Part shown: positions 56,838-64,000 of the stretch, one piece after another
How the letters are laid out: every line of letters starts with the position of its first letter
Numbering within the stretch: the stretch's first letter is position 1
Assembly: GCF_020523825.1 (NCBI RefSeq)
Contig: NZ_JAJALK010000014.1
Coordinates: 96,754-160,753, forward strand
DNA: 64,000 nucleotides
DNA from: Methylobacterium brachiatum
Lineage (GTDB): Bacteria > Pseudomonadota > Alphaproteobacteria > Rhizobiales > Beijerinckiaceae
Direction of reading: 5' to 3'
Notes under the pieces: model-generated
Database searches by the model: none
What the model was told of the DNA's origin: nothing
What the model saw: only the letters and a program-made list of their open reading frames with translations
Made by a program: the position numbers and the translations under genes

Positions 56838-57938
56838 ATGTATGTGGCTGTGAAGGGCGGCGAGGCCGCCATCGACAACGCCCACCGGCTGCTCGCCGAG
56901 ACCCGCCGGGGCGACCCGGCCGTGCCGGAACTCACCGTCGCGCAGATCCGCGAGCAGATGACACTGCTGGTCGACCGGGTGATGGCCGAGGGCTCGCTCT
57001 ACGATCCCGACCTCGCCGCGCTGGCCCTCAAGCAGGCCCGCGGTGACGTGGTCGAGGCGGTCTTCCTGGTCCGCGCCTTCCGGACGACGCTGCCGCGGTT
57101 CGGCGCCTCGAAGCCGGTCGATACCGGCGCCATGGCGGTGGCGCGGCGGGTCTCGGCGACCTTCAAGGACCTGCCCGGCGGCCAGGTGCTCGGGCCGACC
57201 TTCGACTACACCCACCGGCTGATCGACTTCGCGCTCGCCGCCGCGGGCACGGTCGAGCCCGCCGCCGAGGCCGAGCCGCGCGACGATGCCGGCACCTGCC
57301 CGCGGGTCACCGATTTGCTCGCCCAGGACGGCCTGATCGAGCCTTCGCCTCCGGATGACGGCGCCCCCGTAGGCGACCTCACCCGGGAGCCGGTGGATTA
57401 CCCGGCCGACCGGGCCCTGCGCCTCCAGGCCCTGGCCCGGGGCGACGAGGGCTTCGTCCTCGGCCTCGGCTACTCGACCCAGCGCGGCTACGGCCGCACC
57501 CACCCGTTCGTGGGCGAGGTCCGGGTCGGCGACGTGGCGGTGGAGTTCGTGCCGGAGGAGCTGGGCTTCCCGGTGCCGCTCGGCCGGATCCGACTCACCG
57601 AGTGCCAGATGGTCAACCAGTTCACGGGCTCCGGGACGACGCCGCCCCAATTCACCCGCGGCTACGGGCTCACCTTCGGGCAGAGCGAGCGCAAGGCGAT
57701 GGCCATGGCCCTGGTCGACCGGGCACTGCGGGCGGCGGAGCTCGGCGAGCCCGTGACGAGCCCGGCCCAGGACCAGGAATTCGTGCTCGCCCATTGCGAC
57801 AGCCTCCAGGCCACCGGCTTCGTCGAGCACCTGAAGCTGCCCCACTACGTCGACTTCCAGGCGGAGCTGGAGCTGGTCCGGCGCCTGCGCGCGGAGTTTT
57901 TTCGAGATTCAGACAGCGTGCAGGAGGCGGCCGAGTGA
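56838..57938 (+). CDS. phnI: C-P lyase complex subunit PhnI
   Basis: A 366-residue core subunit that, with PhnG, H and L, replaces the adenine of ATP by phosphonate. Family blocks: M-Y-V-A-V-K-G-G-E-A-A-I at the N-terminus, L-A-L-K-Q-A-R-G-D, F-D-Y-T-H-R-L-I-D-F-A-L, G-Y-S-T-Q-R-G-Y-G-R-T-H-P-F-V-G-E-V, and F-V-E-H-L-K-L-P-H-Y-V-D-F. It overlaps phnJ (GTGA). Confidence 0.96.
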   Translation: MYVAVKGGEAAIDNAHRLLAETRRGDPAVPELTVAQIREQMTLLVDRVMAEGSLYDPDLAALALKQARGDVVEAVFLVRAFRTTLPRFGASKPVDTGAMAVARRVSATFKDLPGGQVLGPTFDYTHRLIDFALAAAGTVEPAAEAEPRDDAGTCPRVTDLLAQDGLIEPSPPDDGAPVGDLTREPVDYPADRALRLQALARGDEGFVLGLGYSTQRGYGRTHPFVGEVRVGDVAVEFVPEELGFPVPLGRIRLTECQMVNQFTGSGTTPPQFTRGYGLTFGQSERKAMAMALVDRALRAAELGEPVTSPAQDQEFVLAHCDSLQATGFVEHLKLPHYVDFQAELELVRRLRAEFFRDSDSVQEAAE

Positions 57939-58825
57939 GCGCGACAGCGATGATCGAGCCGAGCCGATCCGAAGCCGGCTACAATTTCGCCTACCTCGAC
58001 GAGGGCACCAAGCGGATGATCCGCCGGGCCATCCTCAAGGCCATCGCGGTGCCGGGCTACCAGGTGCCGTTCGCCTCCCGGGAGATGCCGATGCCCTACG
58101 GCTGGGGCACCGGCGGCGTGCAGGTCACCGCGGCGGTCCTGGGGCGCGCGGACGTGCTCAAGGTGATCGACCAGGGCGCCGACGACACCACCAACGCGGT
58201 CTCGATCCGGCGCTTCTTCGCCCGCACCTCCGGGGTCGCCACCACCACCCGGACCACCGAGGCGACGATCATCCAGACCCGCCACCGCATCCCGGAGACG
58301 CCCCTGCGTGAGGGCCAGGTGCTGGTCTACCAGGTGCCGATCCCCGAGCCCCTGCGCTTCCTCGAGCCGCGCGAGACCGAGACCCGCCAGCTCCACGCCC
58401 TGCGCGAGTACGGCGCCATGCACGTGAAGCTCTACGAGGATATCAGCCGCCACGGCCACATCGCCACCACCTACGCCTACCCGGTGGAGGTCGCCGGCCG
58501 CTACGTGATGGACCCGTCGCCGACGCCGAAATTCGACAACCCGAAGATGGATGATTGCCCGGCCCTGCAGCTGTTCGGGGCGGGGCGCGAGCGGCGCATC
58601 TACGCGGTGCCGCCCTACACCTCGGTGCGCAGCCTCGACTTCGAGGACCATCCGTTCCGGGTACAGCAATTCGACCAGCCCTGTGCCCTGTGCGGCGCCG
58701 AGGGCGTCTATCTGGACGAGATGCTCCTCGACGATGCCGGCCGGCGGATGTTCGTCTGCTCGGACACCGACCATTGCGAGGGGCGCCGCGCGGACGGCCA
58801 TGTCGGCACGGGAGACGCGGTATGA
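57935..58825 (+). CDS. phnJ: C-P lyase catalytic subunit PhnJ (radical SAM)
   Basis: A 296-residue [4Fe-4S]/SAM enzyme that cleaves the C-P bond of ribose-phosphonate to alkane plus cyclic ribose phosphate. The cluster motif C-x2-C-x21-C-x5-C is exact: C250, C253, C275 and C281. Y-N-F-A-Y-L-D-E, P-Y-G-W-G-T-G-G and K-L-Y-E-D-I family segments are present. The GTG at 57935 overlaps the phnI stop and has GGAGG eight bases upstream. Confidence 0.96.
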   Translation: MSATAMIEPSRSEAGYNFAYLDEGTKRMIRRAILKAIAVPGYQVPFASREMPMPYGWGTGGVQVTAAVLGRADVLKVIDQGADDTTNAVSIRRFFARTSGVATTTRTTEATIIQTRHRIPETPLREGQVLVYQVPIPEPLRFLEPRETETRQLHALREYGAMHVKLYEDISRHGHIATTYAYPVEVAGRYVMDPSPTPKFDNPKMDDCPALQLFGAGRERRIYAVPPYTSVRSLDFEDHPFRVQQFDQPCALCGAEGVYLDEMLLDDAGRRMFVCSDTDHCEGRRADGHVGTGDAV

Positions 58826-59298
58826 CCGGCCTCACGGTCCGCCGGGCCGGAAAGCCCGACCTCCCGGCTGTCCTCGCCCTCTACGCCGAGCTGAACGCCG
58901 GCCGGGTGGCGACAATCGATCAGGCCGAGACGCTCCTCGACCGGATCGTCACGGCCTATCCCGATTACGGGGTCTACGTGGCGGAGGTCGACGGCGGGAT
59001 CGTCGGCACCTTCTGCCTCATCATCCTCGACAACATCGCCCATTGGGGCATGCCGTCGGCCCTCGTCGAGAGTGTGGTGGTCGCGTCCGGGCATCGCGGC
59101 GGCGGCCTCGGCCGGGCGATGATGCGCGAGGCGTTCCGCATCGCCCAGGCCCGGGGCTGCTACAAGCTCGCCCTGTCCTCGAATGTCGACGCCAAGCCGG
59201 CGCACGCCTTCTACGAGAGCCTCGGCTTCGAGCGCTACGGCTACAGCTTCCGCCTTGATCCGCCCTTCGTGCCCGACGCCGCAGAGGTGACCCGATGA
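58822..59298 (+). CDS. GNAT N-acetyltransferase in the phn operon (PhnO-like)
   Basis: A 158-residue GNAT protein. The acetyl-CoA loop is H-R-G-G-G-L-G-R-A-M-M, and the C-terminal A-H-A-F-Y-E-S-L-G-F is standard. Position between phnJ and phnK suggests it acetylates aminoalkylphosphonates, as PhnO does, but the sequence alone does not prove it. ATG 58822 overlaps the phnJ stop by four bases. Confidence 0.85.
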   Translation: MTGLTVRRAGKPDLPAVLALYAELNAGRVATIDQAETLLDRIVTAYPDYGVYVAEVDGGIVGTFCLIILDNIAHWGMPSALVESVVVASGHRGGGLGRAMMREAFRIAQARGCYKLALSSNVDAKPAHAFYESLGFERYGYSFRLDPPFVPDAAEVTR

Positions 59299-60068
59299 GC
59301 GAGCCCCTGCTGCAGGTTCGCGGCCTGACCAAGCGCTACGGCGCGCGCCTCGGCTGCGCCGACGTGTCGTTCGACCTCGATCCCGGCGAGGTGCTGGCGA
59401 TCGTGGGTGAATCCGGCTCGGGCAAGTCGACGCTGCTCTCCCTCGTCGCCACCGAGCTGGCGCCGGATGCCGGGACGGTCTCCTACCGGATGCGCGACGG
59501 CGTGCTGCGCGACCTCGCCGGCCTGAGCGAGGCCGAGCGCCGGGCGCTGATGCGCACCGACTGGGGCTTCGTGCGCCAGGACGCGGCCCAGGGCCTGCGC
59601 ATGACGGTCTCGGCCGGCGGCAATGTCGGCGAGCGCCTGATGGGGGTCGGCGAGCGCCATTACGGCCGCATCCGCGGGCAGGCGCTCGACTGGCTCGGCC
59701 GGGTCGAGATCGCCGCCGACCGGATCGACGATCCGCCCACGCGCTTCTCCGGCGGCATGCGCCAGCGCCTGCAGATCGCCCGCAACCTCGTCACCGGCCC
59801 GAGGCTGGTGCTGATGGACGAGCCGACCTCGGGGCTCGACGTCTCGGTCCAGGCCCGGCTGCTCGACCTGATCCGGCGGCTCTCGGCCGAGCTCGGCCTG
59901 GCGGTGATCATCGTCACCCACGACCTCGCGGTGGCGCGGCTGCTCTCGCACCGGATCATCGTCATGCGTGCCGGCCGGGTGATCGAGACCGGCCTGACCG
60001 ACCGCGTGCTCGACGATCCCGAGCACGCCTACACCCAGCTCCTCGTCTCCTCGGTGCTCGCCGCATGA
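59295..60068 (+). CDS. phnK: C-P lyase ATPase-like subunit PhnK
   Basis: A 257-residue ABC-type protein that binds the PhnJ face of the core complex and is thought to drive turnover. Walker A G-E-S-G-S-G-K-S-T is at 38-46, the signature is F-S-G-G-M-R-Q-R, and Walker B is L-V-L-M-D-E-P-T-S-G-L-D. V-T-H-D-L carries the switch His. It overlaps its neighbours by four bases on each side. Confidence 0.95.
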   Translation: MSEPLLQVRGLTKRYGARLGCADVSFDLDPGEVLAIVGESGSGKSTLLSLVATELAPDAGTVSYRMRDGVLRDLAGLSEAERRALMRTDWGFVRQDAAQGLRMTVSAGGNVGERLMGVGERHYGRIRGQALDWLGRVEIAADRIDDPPTRFSGGMRQRLQIARNLVTGPRLVLMDEPTSGLDVSVQARLLDLIRRLSAELGLAVIIVTHDLAVARLLSHRIIVMRAGRVIETGLTDRVLDDPEHAYTQLLVSSVLAA

Positions 60069-60769
60069 CCGCGCTTCTGACCTTCCAGGACGTCGCCAAG
60101 AGCTTCACCCTGCACCTGCGCGGCGGCGTCGTTCTTCCGGTGGTGGGCGGGGTGAGCCTCTCGGTGGCGCCGGGCGAGTGCGTGGTGCTCGGTGGCCCCT
60201 CCGGGGCGGGCAAGTCCTCGCTCCTGAAGATGGCCTACGGCAATTACCGCTGCGATGCCGGCGCGATCCTGGTCCGCGACGGGGACGCCGTGGTGGACGT
60301 GGTGCGGGCCGATCCGCGCCGGATGCTGGCCCTGCGGGCGCGGGTCATCGCCTACGTGTCGCAGTTCCTGCGGGTGATCCCCCGGGTCTCGACCCTCGAC
60401 GTGGTCGAGGCCGCCGGCCGCGAGGGCGGCCTGTCCGAGGACGCGGCGCGCGCGCGGGCGAAGGATCTGCTGGCCCGGCTCAACCTGCCCGAGCGGCTCT
60501 GGAGCCTCCCGCCCGCCACCTTCTCCGGCGGCGAGCAGCAGCGGGTGAACATCGCCCGGGGGCTGATCGCCGACCGGCCGCTGCTCCTGCTCGACGAGCC
60601 CACCGCCTCCCTCGACGCCAGCAACCGCGCCGTGGTGGCCGCGCTCGTGCGCGAGAAGCTGGCCGCCGGGGCCGGCGTACTCGGCATCTTTCACGACAGC
60701 GAGATGCGCGATGCTGTGGCGACGCGAATCGTCGACGTGACGCGCTTCGCGCAAGCCCGGGCGGCCTAG
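60065..60769 (+). CDS. phnL: Ribose-phosphonate synthase subunit PhnL
   Basis: A 234-residue ABC-type protein. Walker A G-G-P-S-G-A-G-K-S is at 43-51, the signature is F-S-G-G-E-Q-Q-R-V, and Walker B L-L-L-L-D-E-P-T-A-S-L-D. V-S-Q-F-L-R-V-I-P-R-V is a PhnL-specific stretch. It works with PhnG, H and I in the first step. It ends the tightly overlapped run; 111 bp separate it from phnM. Confidence 0.95.
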   Translation: MTALLTFQDVAKSFTLHLRGGVVLPVVGGVSLSVAPGECVVLGGPSGAGKSSLLKMAYGNYRCDAGAILVRDGDAVVDVVRADPRRMLALRARVIAYVSQFLRVIPRVSTLDVVEAAGREGGLSEDAARARAKDLLARLNLPERLWSLPPATFSGGEQQRVNIARGLIADRPLLLLDEPTASLDASNRAVVAALVREKLAAGAGVLGIFHDSEMRDAVATRIVDVTRFAQARAA

Positions 60770-60880
60770 CGCGGCGTGGCGGGAATCGGAGCCGGCACGA
60801 CGCGCTAGACTTTTGATTTACTTCGTCTTTTTCCGAACGCTGGATGTCACCGTGCGGGACGAGGCTGTAGAGGAGTTCCG

Positions 60881-62017
60881 ATGAGCGACCTGATCCTCGA
60901 GAACGCGATCCTGGTCCTGCCGGACCGGGTCGAGCACGGCTGGCTCGCCGTGACCGACGGCCTCATCGCGGAGATCGGCACCGGGCGCGCGCCCGAGCGC
61001 GGCCTCGACCTCGGCGGCGACCACCTGATCCCCGGGCTGATCGAGCTGCACACCGATCACCTCGAGAGCCATTTCGCGCCCCGGCCCAAGGTCCGCTGGC
61101 ATCCCCTCGGCGCGGTGCTCGCCTACGACGCGCAGATCACCGCCTCGGGCATCACCACGGTGTTCGATTCCCTGCGCGCCGGCAGCGACCCCGACGGAAG
61201 CGGCCTCGGCTCCGAACTGAAGCAGCTCGCCGCGGCGATCGAGACCGCGCGCGCCGGCAACCTGTTCCGGGCCGAGCACTACACGCATCTGCGCTGCGAG
61301 CTGCCGTCCGCGGACGTGCTCGACACGGTGGCGGATTTCAACGCGCGCTACCCGATCGGCCTGATCTCGCTGATGGACCACACCCCGGGCCAGCGCCAGT
61401 TCCGGGATATGGAGAAGTACTACACCTACGCCACGCGGGGCGGCCGCACCCTGGAGGAGATCCGGGTCAACACCGAGCGCAAGATCCGGGAGGGGCAGGC
61501 GCTGAACGGCCGCAACCGTCCGGCTCTGGTCCAGTTCGCCCAGGAGATGGGCATCCCCCTGGCGAGCCACGACGACACGACCCTGGCCGATGTCGAGCTC
61601 GCCGCCGGCGAGGGCGTGGCGCTGGCCGAGTTCCCGACCACCCTGGAGGCCGCCGAGGCCGCCCACGGGCGCGGGATCACCGTGATGATGGGCGCGCCGA
61701 ACCTGATCCGCGGCGGCTCGCATTCCGGCAACGTCGCCGCCCTGGCGCTGGCCGAGGCCGGCCATCTCGACATCCTGTCGTCGGATTACGTGCCGGCGAG
61801 CCTGCTGATGGCGGCCTTCCTGCTGCCCGAGCAGGCGCCCGCGATCTCGCTGCCGCAGGCGCTGGCCACCGTCACGGCCAATCCCGCCCGCGCCACCGGC
61901 CTGACCGACCGCGGCGCCCTGCAGGCGGGCCTGCGGGCCGACCTGGTCCGGGTCCAGCGCGCGGAAGGGGTGCCGGTGGTCCGGGAGGTCTGGCGCGCCG
62001 GCCTGCGGGTCGCCTGA
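60881..62017 (+). CDS. phnM: Ribose-triphosphonate diphosphatase PhnM
   Basis: A 378-residue amidohydrolase that removes diphosphate from 5-triphosphoribosyl 1-phosphonate. Metal ligands are in P-G-L-I-E-L-H-T-D-H-L-E (H-x-D-H), L-M-D-H-T-P-G-Q-R, H-D-D-T, and S-D-Y-V-P near the end. GAGGAG precedes ATG 60881. The small gap before it may hold its own promoter. It overlaps phnN by one base. Confidence 0.95.
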   Translation: MSDLILENAILVLPDRVEHGWLAVTDGLIAEIGTGRAPERGLDLGGDHLIPGLIELHTDHLESHFAPRPKVRWHPLGAVLAYDAQITASGITTVFDSLRAGSDPDGSGLGSELKQLAAAIETARAGNLFRAEHYTHLRCELPSADVLDTVADFNARYPIGLISLMDHTPGQRQFRDMEKYYTYATRGGRTLEEIRVNTERKIREGQALNGRNRPALVQFAQEMGIPLASHDDTTLADVELAAGEGVALAEFPTTLEAAEAAHGRGITVMMGAPNLIRGGSHSGNVAALALAEAGHLDILSSDYVPASLLMAAFLLPEQAPAISLPQALATVTANPARATGLTDRGALQAGLRADLVRVQRAEGVPVVREVWRAGLRVA

Positions 62018-62547
62018 TGGCGGGCTGCCTGGTCCTGGTGGTCGGCCCGAGCGGCGCCGGCAAGGATACGCTGATCCGGCTGGCCCGGGCGGAGCTGGCG
62101 GGCGACCCGCGTTACGTCTTCCCCCGCCGCCTCGTGACCCGGCCGCCCTCCGGCGACGAGGACAACGACGAGATCGACGGGGCCGCCTTCGAGACCGGCT
62201 GCGCGTCCGGCGCCTTCACCCTGCATTGGCGCGCCCACGGCCTCGGTTACGCGATTCCCGCGCAGGCCGCCGATCTCGCCGCGGGCGGGCATGTCGTGGT
62301 CTGCAACGTCTCACGCCGCATCGTCGAGGAGGCCCGGGGCGGCACCGTTCCGGTCAGCGTGGTCGAGGTTACGGCGCCCCCCGAGATCCTGGCCAGCCGC
62401 ATCGCGGCCCGCAATCGGCCGGAGGACGGCGACCTCGCCGCGCGCCTGGCCCGCGAGGCCCGGGTCCGGGCCGACCTGACCATCTTCAACACCGGCACGC
62501 CGGACGAAGCGGCGGCCCGGCTGATCGCGCATCTGCGCGCCTGCTAG
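62017..62547 (+). CDS. phnN: Ribose 1,5-bisphosphate phosphokinase PhnN
   Basis: A 176-residue P-loop kinase that turns ribose 1,5-bisphosphate to PRPP at the end of the pathway. Walker A is G-P-S-G-A-G-K-D at 10-17. R-R-L-V-T-R-P is the guanylate-kinase-like nucleotide-binding element. It also contains the H-W-R-A-H-G-L-G-Y segment typical of PhnN. The ATG at 62017 overlaps the phnM stop (TGATG). Confidence 0.95.
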   Translation: MAGCLVLVVGPSGAGKDTLIRLARAELAGDPRYVFPRRLVTRPPSGDEDNDEIDGAAFETGCASGAFTLHWRAHGLGYAIPAQAADLAAGGHVVVCNVSRRIVEEARGGTVPVSVVEVTAPPEILASRIAARNRPEDGDLAARLAREARVRADLTIFNTGTPDEAAARLIAHLRAC

Positions 62548-62594
62548 GCCGTCTCGCGCCGGGCGGCTCGCCGCGCGACAGCCCGAAAACAAGA

Positions 62595-62624
62595 CGGGCG
62601 CGCGCCGATCCCGGCACGCGCCCG
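62595..62624 (+). terminator. Hairpin at the end of the phn operon
   Basis: CGGGCGCG (62595-62602) pairs with CGCGCCCG (62617-62624). It lies 48 bp after the phnN stop, between convergent genes. No T-tract. Confidence 0.5.
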
Positions 62625-62675
62625 CGAATGTCAGCCCGAGCGGTTCGCTCCCGGGCTGCGCCTGTCGGCTCGGTC

Positions 62676-63542
62676 CTAGAAGCCGCCGAACTTGTAGTTG
62701 AAGCCGGCGCGGACGATGCTGCCCTCGGTCCGGAAGCGCGAGATGTAGGCGCCGTTGTTGCCGGGGCCCGGTATGGCCGAGACGAGGACGCTCTGGCTAC
62801 CGAGGTCGTAGTGCAGGTACTCGGCCTTGATGGTCACGGCGTCATACTTGATGCCGAGATACTTGCCGACCGCGAAGTTGTTCAGGAAGCTGTCGGTCGG
62901 GATCGCGAACTCGATGCCGCCGCCATAGGCGAAGCCGGTCTTGAAGTCGTCGTAGCGGCCGGCGAACTGCAGGGCGCCATCGGGCCGGTAGAAGTTGGCA
63001 TCGTGGAACACGTTGCCGTAGGCGAGACCGCCCATGCCGTAGACCAGGACCCGGTCGAACGCGTAGCCGACGCGGCCCGTGAGGGTGCCGAGCCAGTCGA
63101 GGCTCTGGCGGAACTGGCTGATGTTGGGGATCGTGCCGCCGGCGTTCGGCGCGCCGACAACCACTCGGTTCTTGGTGATGTCGGTCCAGTCGATGCTGTT
63201 GGCGATACCGACCACGATGCCGGAGCCGGGCGTGAACTGATAGTTGTAGCCGGCGGTGCCGCCGATGTTGGCGATGCCGTCCTGCGAGGTCGAGGTCAGG
63301 AACGGGCGGCGTCCGGCCTGCACGTTATTCGCATTGCCCGGCAGGACGCCGATCGTGGTGATCCGCTGGTTGTCGGTGAAGGTGTAGGCCGACTCGAGAC
63401 CCGCGTAGAAGCCCGTCCAGGTGAAGACCGGAACCGGAGTGAAGACCGGCGGCGGCGCGGCGCGACGCGGCAGGTCGGCAGCGACGGCGGCCGTCGAGAC
63501 CAGCGCCGTGGCGGCGGTGGCGAGGAGGAACTTCTTCATCAT
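62676..63542 (-). CDS. Omp25/31-type outer membrane beta-barrel protein
   Basis: A 288-residue protein with a signal peptide (M-K-K-F, Ala/Thr core, A-V-A-A-D cleavage). After a Pro-rich linker the pattern F-T-W-T-G-F-Y-A-G begins a beta-barrel of the Omp25/31 family. It ends in F-N-Y-K-F-G-G-F with the C-terminal aromatic needed for BAM. Such porin-like proteins are abundant in the Hyphomicrobiales outer membrane. Two ATGs (63542 and 63539) are possible. It is divergent from tuf. Confidence 0.9.
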   Translation of the reverse strand: MMKKFLLATAATALVSTAAVAADLPRRAAPPPVFTPVPVFTWTGFYAGLESAYTFTDNQRITTIGVLPGNANNVQAGRRPFLTSTSQDGIANIGGTAGYNYQFTPGSGIVVGIANSIDWTDITKNRVVVGAPNAGGTIPNISQFRQSLDWLGTLTGRVGYAFDRVLVYGMGGLAYGNVFHDANFYRPDGALQFAGRYDDFKTGFAYGGGIEFAIPTDSFLNNFAVGKYLGIKYDAVTIKAEYLHYDLGSQSVLVSAIPGPGNNGAYISRFRTEGSIVRAGFNYKFGGF

Positions 63543-63851
63543 GTTTGCGGGACCCGGGTGACCAGTGGTTGTCGCCACTTAAGCTCGGCCGCTTCAGGTC
63601 CGCTATGCCCTGCAAGCCACACTGTGTCTCGAAAGTGTCCACCGGAAGTGGTGAGCATCAGTATCCGCGTCGTCCAATGTGGCGGCTCGGCGCTTGACAG
63701 ACGGCGTCGCACCGGGGGCCTCGTGCGCGCCGGACCTTGATCGCGGGCGGCCGAGCCTCTAAGCGGACCGCGTTTTTCGCCCCTCTTCACGTTCGGGGCG
63801 GCCGACCAGGATCCGGGGAACAGCGTGGTCCCCGCCGCAGGAATGGGAATC
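63543..63851. other. Intergenic region between the outer-membrane protein gene and tuf
   Basis: 309 bp between divergent genes. Apart from the possible TTGACA element at 63694-63699 nothing was recognised, including no tRNA. Confidence 0.5.
63694..63699 (+). promoter_or_regulatory. Possible -35 element of tuf
   Basis: TTGACA in an otherwise GC-rich region, about 155 bp before the tuf start. No clear -10 element follows at 17 bp, so it is tentative. Confidence 0.3.
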
Positions 63852-64000
63852 ATGGGCAAGGAAAAGTTCTCCCGCACCAAGCCGCACTGCAACATTGGCA
63901 CGATCGGTCACGTCGACCACGGCAAGACGTCGTTGACGGCGGCGATCACGAAGGTTTTGGCGGAGACGGGCGGGGCGACGTTCACGGCCTACGACCAGAT
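63852..64000 (+). CDS. tuf: Elongation factor Tu, N-terminal fragment
   Basis: The first 49 residues of EF-Tu; the rest is beyond the right edge. The P-loop G-H-V-D-H-G-K-T is at 19-26, preceded by K-P-H-C-N-I-G-T-I. EF-Tu brings aminoacyl-tRNA to the ribosome. The intergenic DNA before it is 309 bp. Many alphaproteobacteria carry two tuf copies; which one this is cannot be told. Confidence 0.96.
   Translation, partial: MGKEKFSRTKPHCNIGTIGHVDHGKTSLTAAITKVLAETGGATFTAYDQ

Noticed and set aside
50252..62547. The phosphonate locus as a recent genomic island
   Set aside because: No tRNA, integrase, direct repeats or change in base composition at its edges was seen.

Overview
The window is GC-rich chromosomal DNA from an alphaproteobacterium, most likely a Methylobacterium-type member of the Hyphomicrobiales (Rhizobiales). 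This rests on the gene families present: a short DHFR-like protein resembling the dihydromethanopterin reductase of methylotrophs, a Ros/MucR regulator, NnrU, an Omp25/31-type porin-like protein, cyclic-glucan genes opgG/opgH, and an alphaproteobacterial EF-Tu at the right edge. No transposase, integrase, phage gene, CRISPR array, tRNA or rRNA was recognised. Most of the region reads as housekeeping and niche-adaptation chromosome.

Layout. 1-2752: divergent opgG (cut by the left edge) and opgH. 2992-6095: L,D-transpeptidase, cupin, orphan antitoxin-like gene, DUF971 protein, moaA. 6358-13729: radA and alr on the minus strand, a MazEF-type toxin-antitoxin pair with a likely operator, a YhhQ-type transporter, then cvpA-purF-SDR on the plus strand. 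13941-18475: DHFR-like/dmrA, YbdK ligase, der, a YfgM-like TPR protein, NnrU. 18831-24637: a cysteine-rich secreted protein of unknown function, a PPOX flavoprotein, a pentad-repeat protein, YedK, a PAS protein and a soluble double-PAS chemoreceptor. 25005-32699: MRJP-like protein, zinc alcohol dehydrogenase, Old Yellow Enzyme, a parS-like palindrome, a glycosyltransferase and a lemA-TPM-TPM operon. 32920-37897: LysR, CoA-transferase, HMG-CoA-lyase-like enzyme and MFS transporter, a probable acid-catabolism operon. 37916-41164: three same-length AraC regulators in tandem. 41416-47509: a zinc-ligand-free MucR relative, phosphate transporter Pit, and an acid phosphatase/autotransporter fusion. 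47644-62547: a ceramide-glucosyltransferase-like enzyme followed by a large phosphonate locus (DUF1045, acyltransferase, phnC-D-D-E-E, phnF, phnGHIJ, GNAT, phnKLMN). 62676-64000: outer membrane protein and the start of tuf.

The phosphonate locus is the largest coherent system. Imported phosphonate (PhnC/D/E) is coupled to ribose triphosphate by PhnG/H/I/L/M. PhnJ, a radical-SAM enzyme, then breaks the C-P bond with PhnK as partner. PhnN makes PRPP. No PhnP is present; a 2H-phosphoesterase-like DUF1045 protein may fill that step. A low-affinity phosphate transporter (Pit) and a surface or secreted phosphatase lie just upstream, so about 20 kb is rich in phosphorus-acquisition genes.

Intergenic DNA carries several structured elements: two 122-bp copies of one palindromic repeat, two about 119-bp copies of a second, one copy of a third, and a hairpin array behind purF. 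Candidate regulatory sites, all recognised by eye, include a perfect FNR/FixK-type box, two near-consensus CtrA boxes upstream of the chemoreceptor gene, a PhnF-type operator, a possible Pho box and a near-consensus parS site. No computation could be run, so family calls come from motif recognition in the translated sequences.
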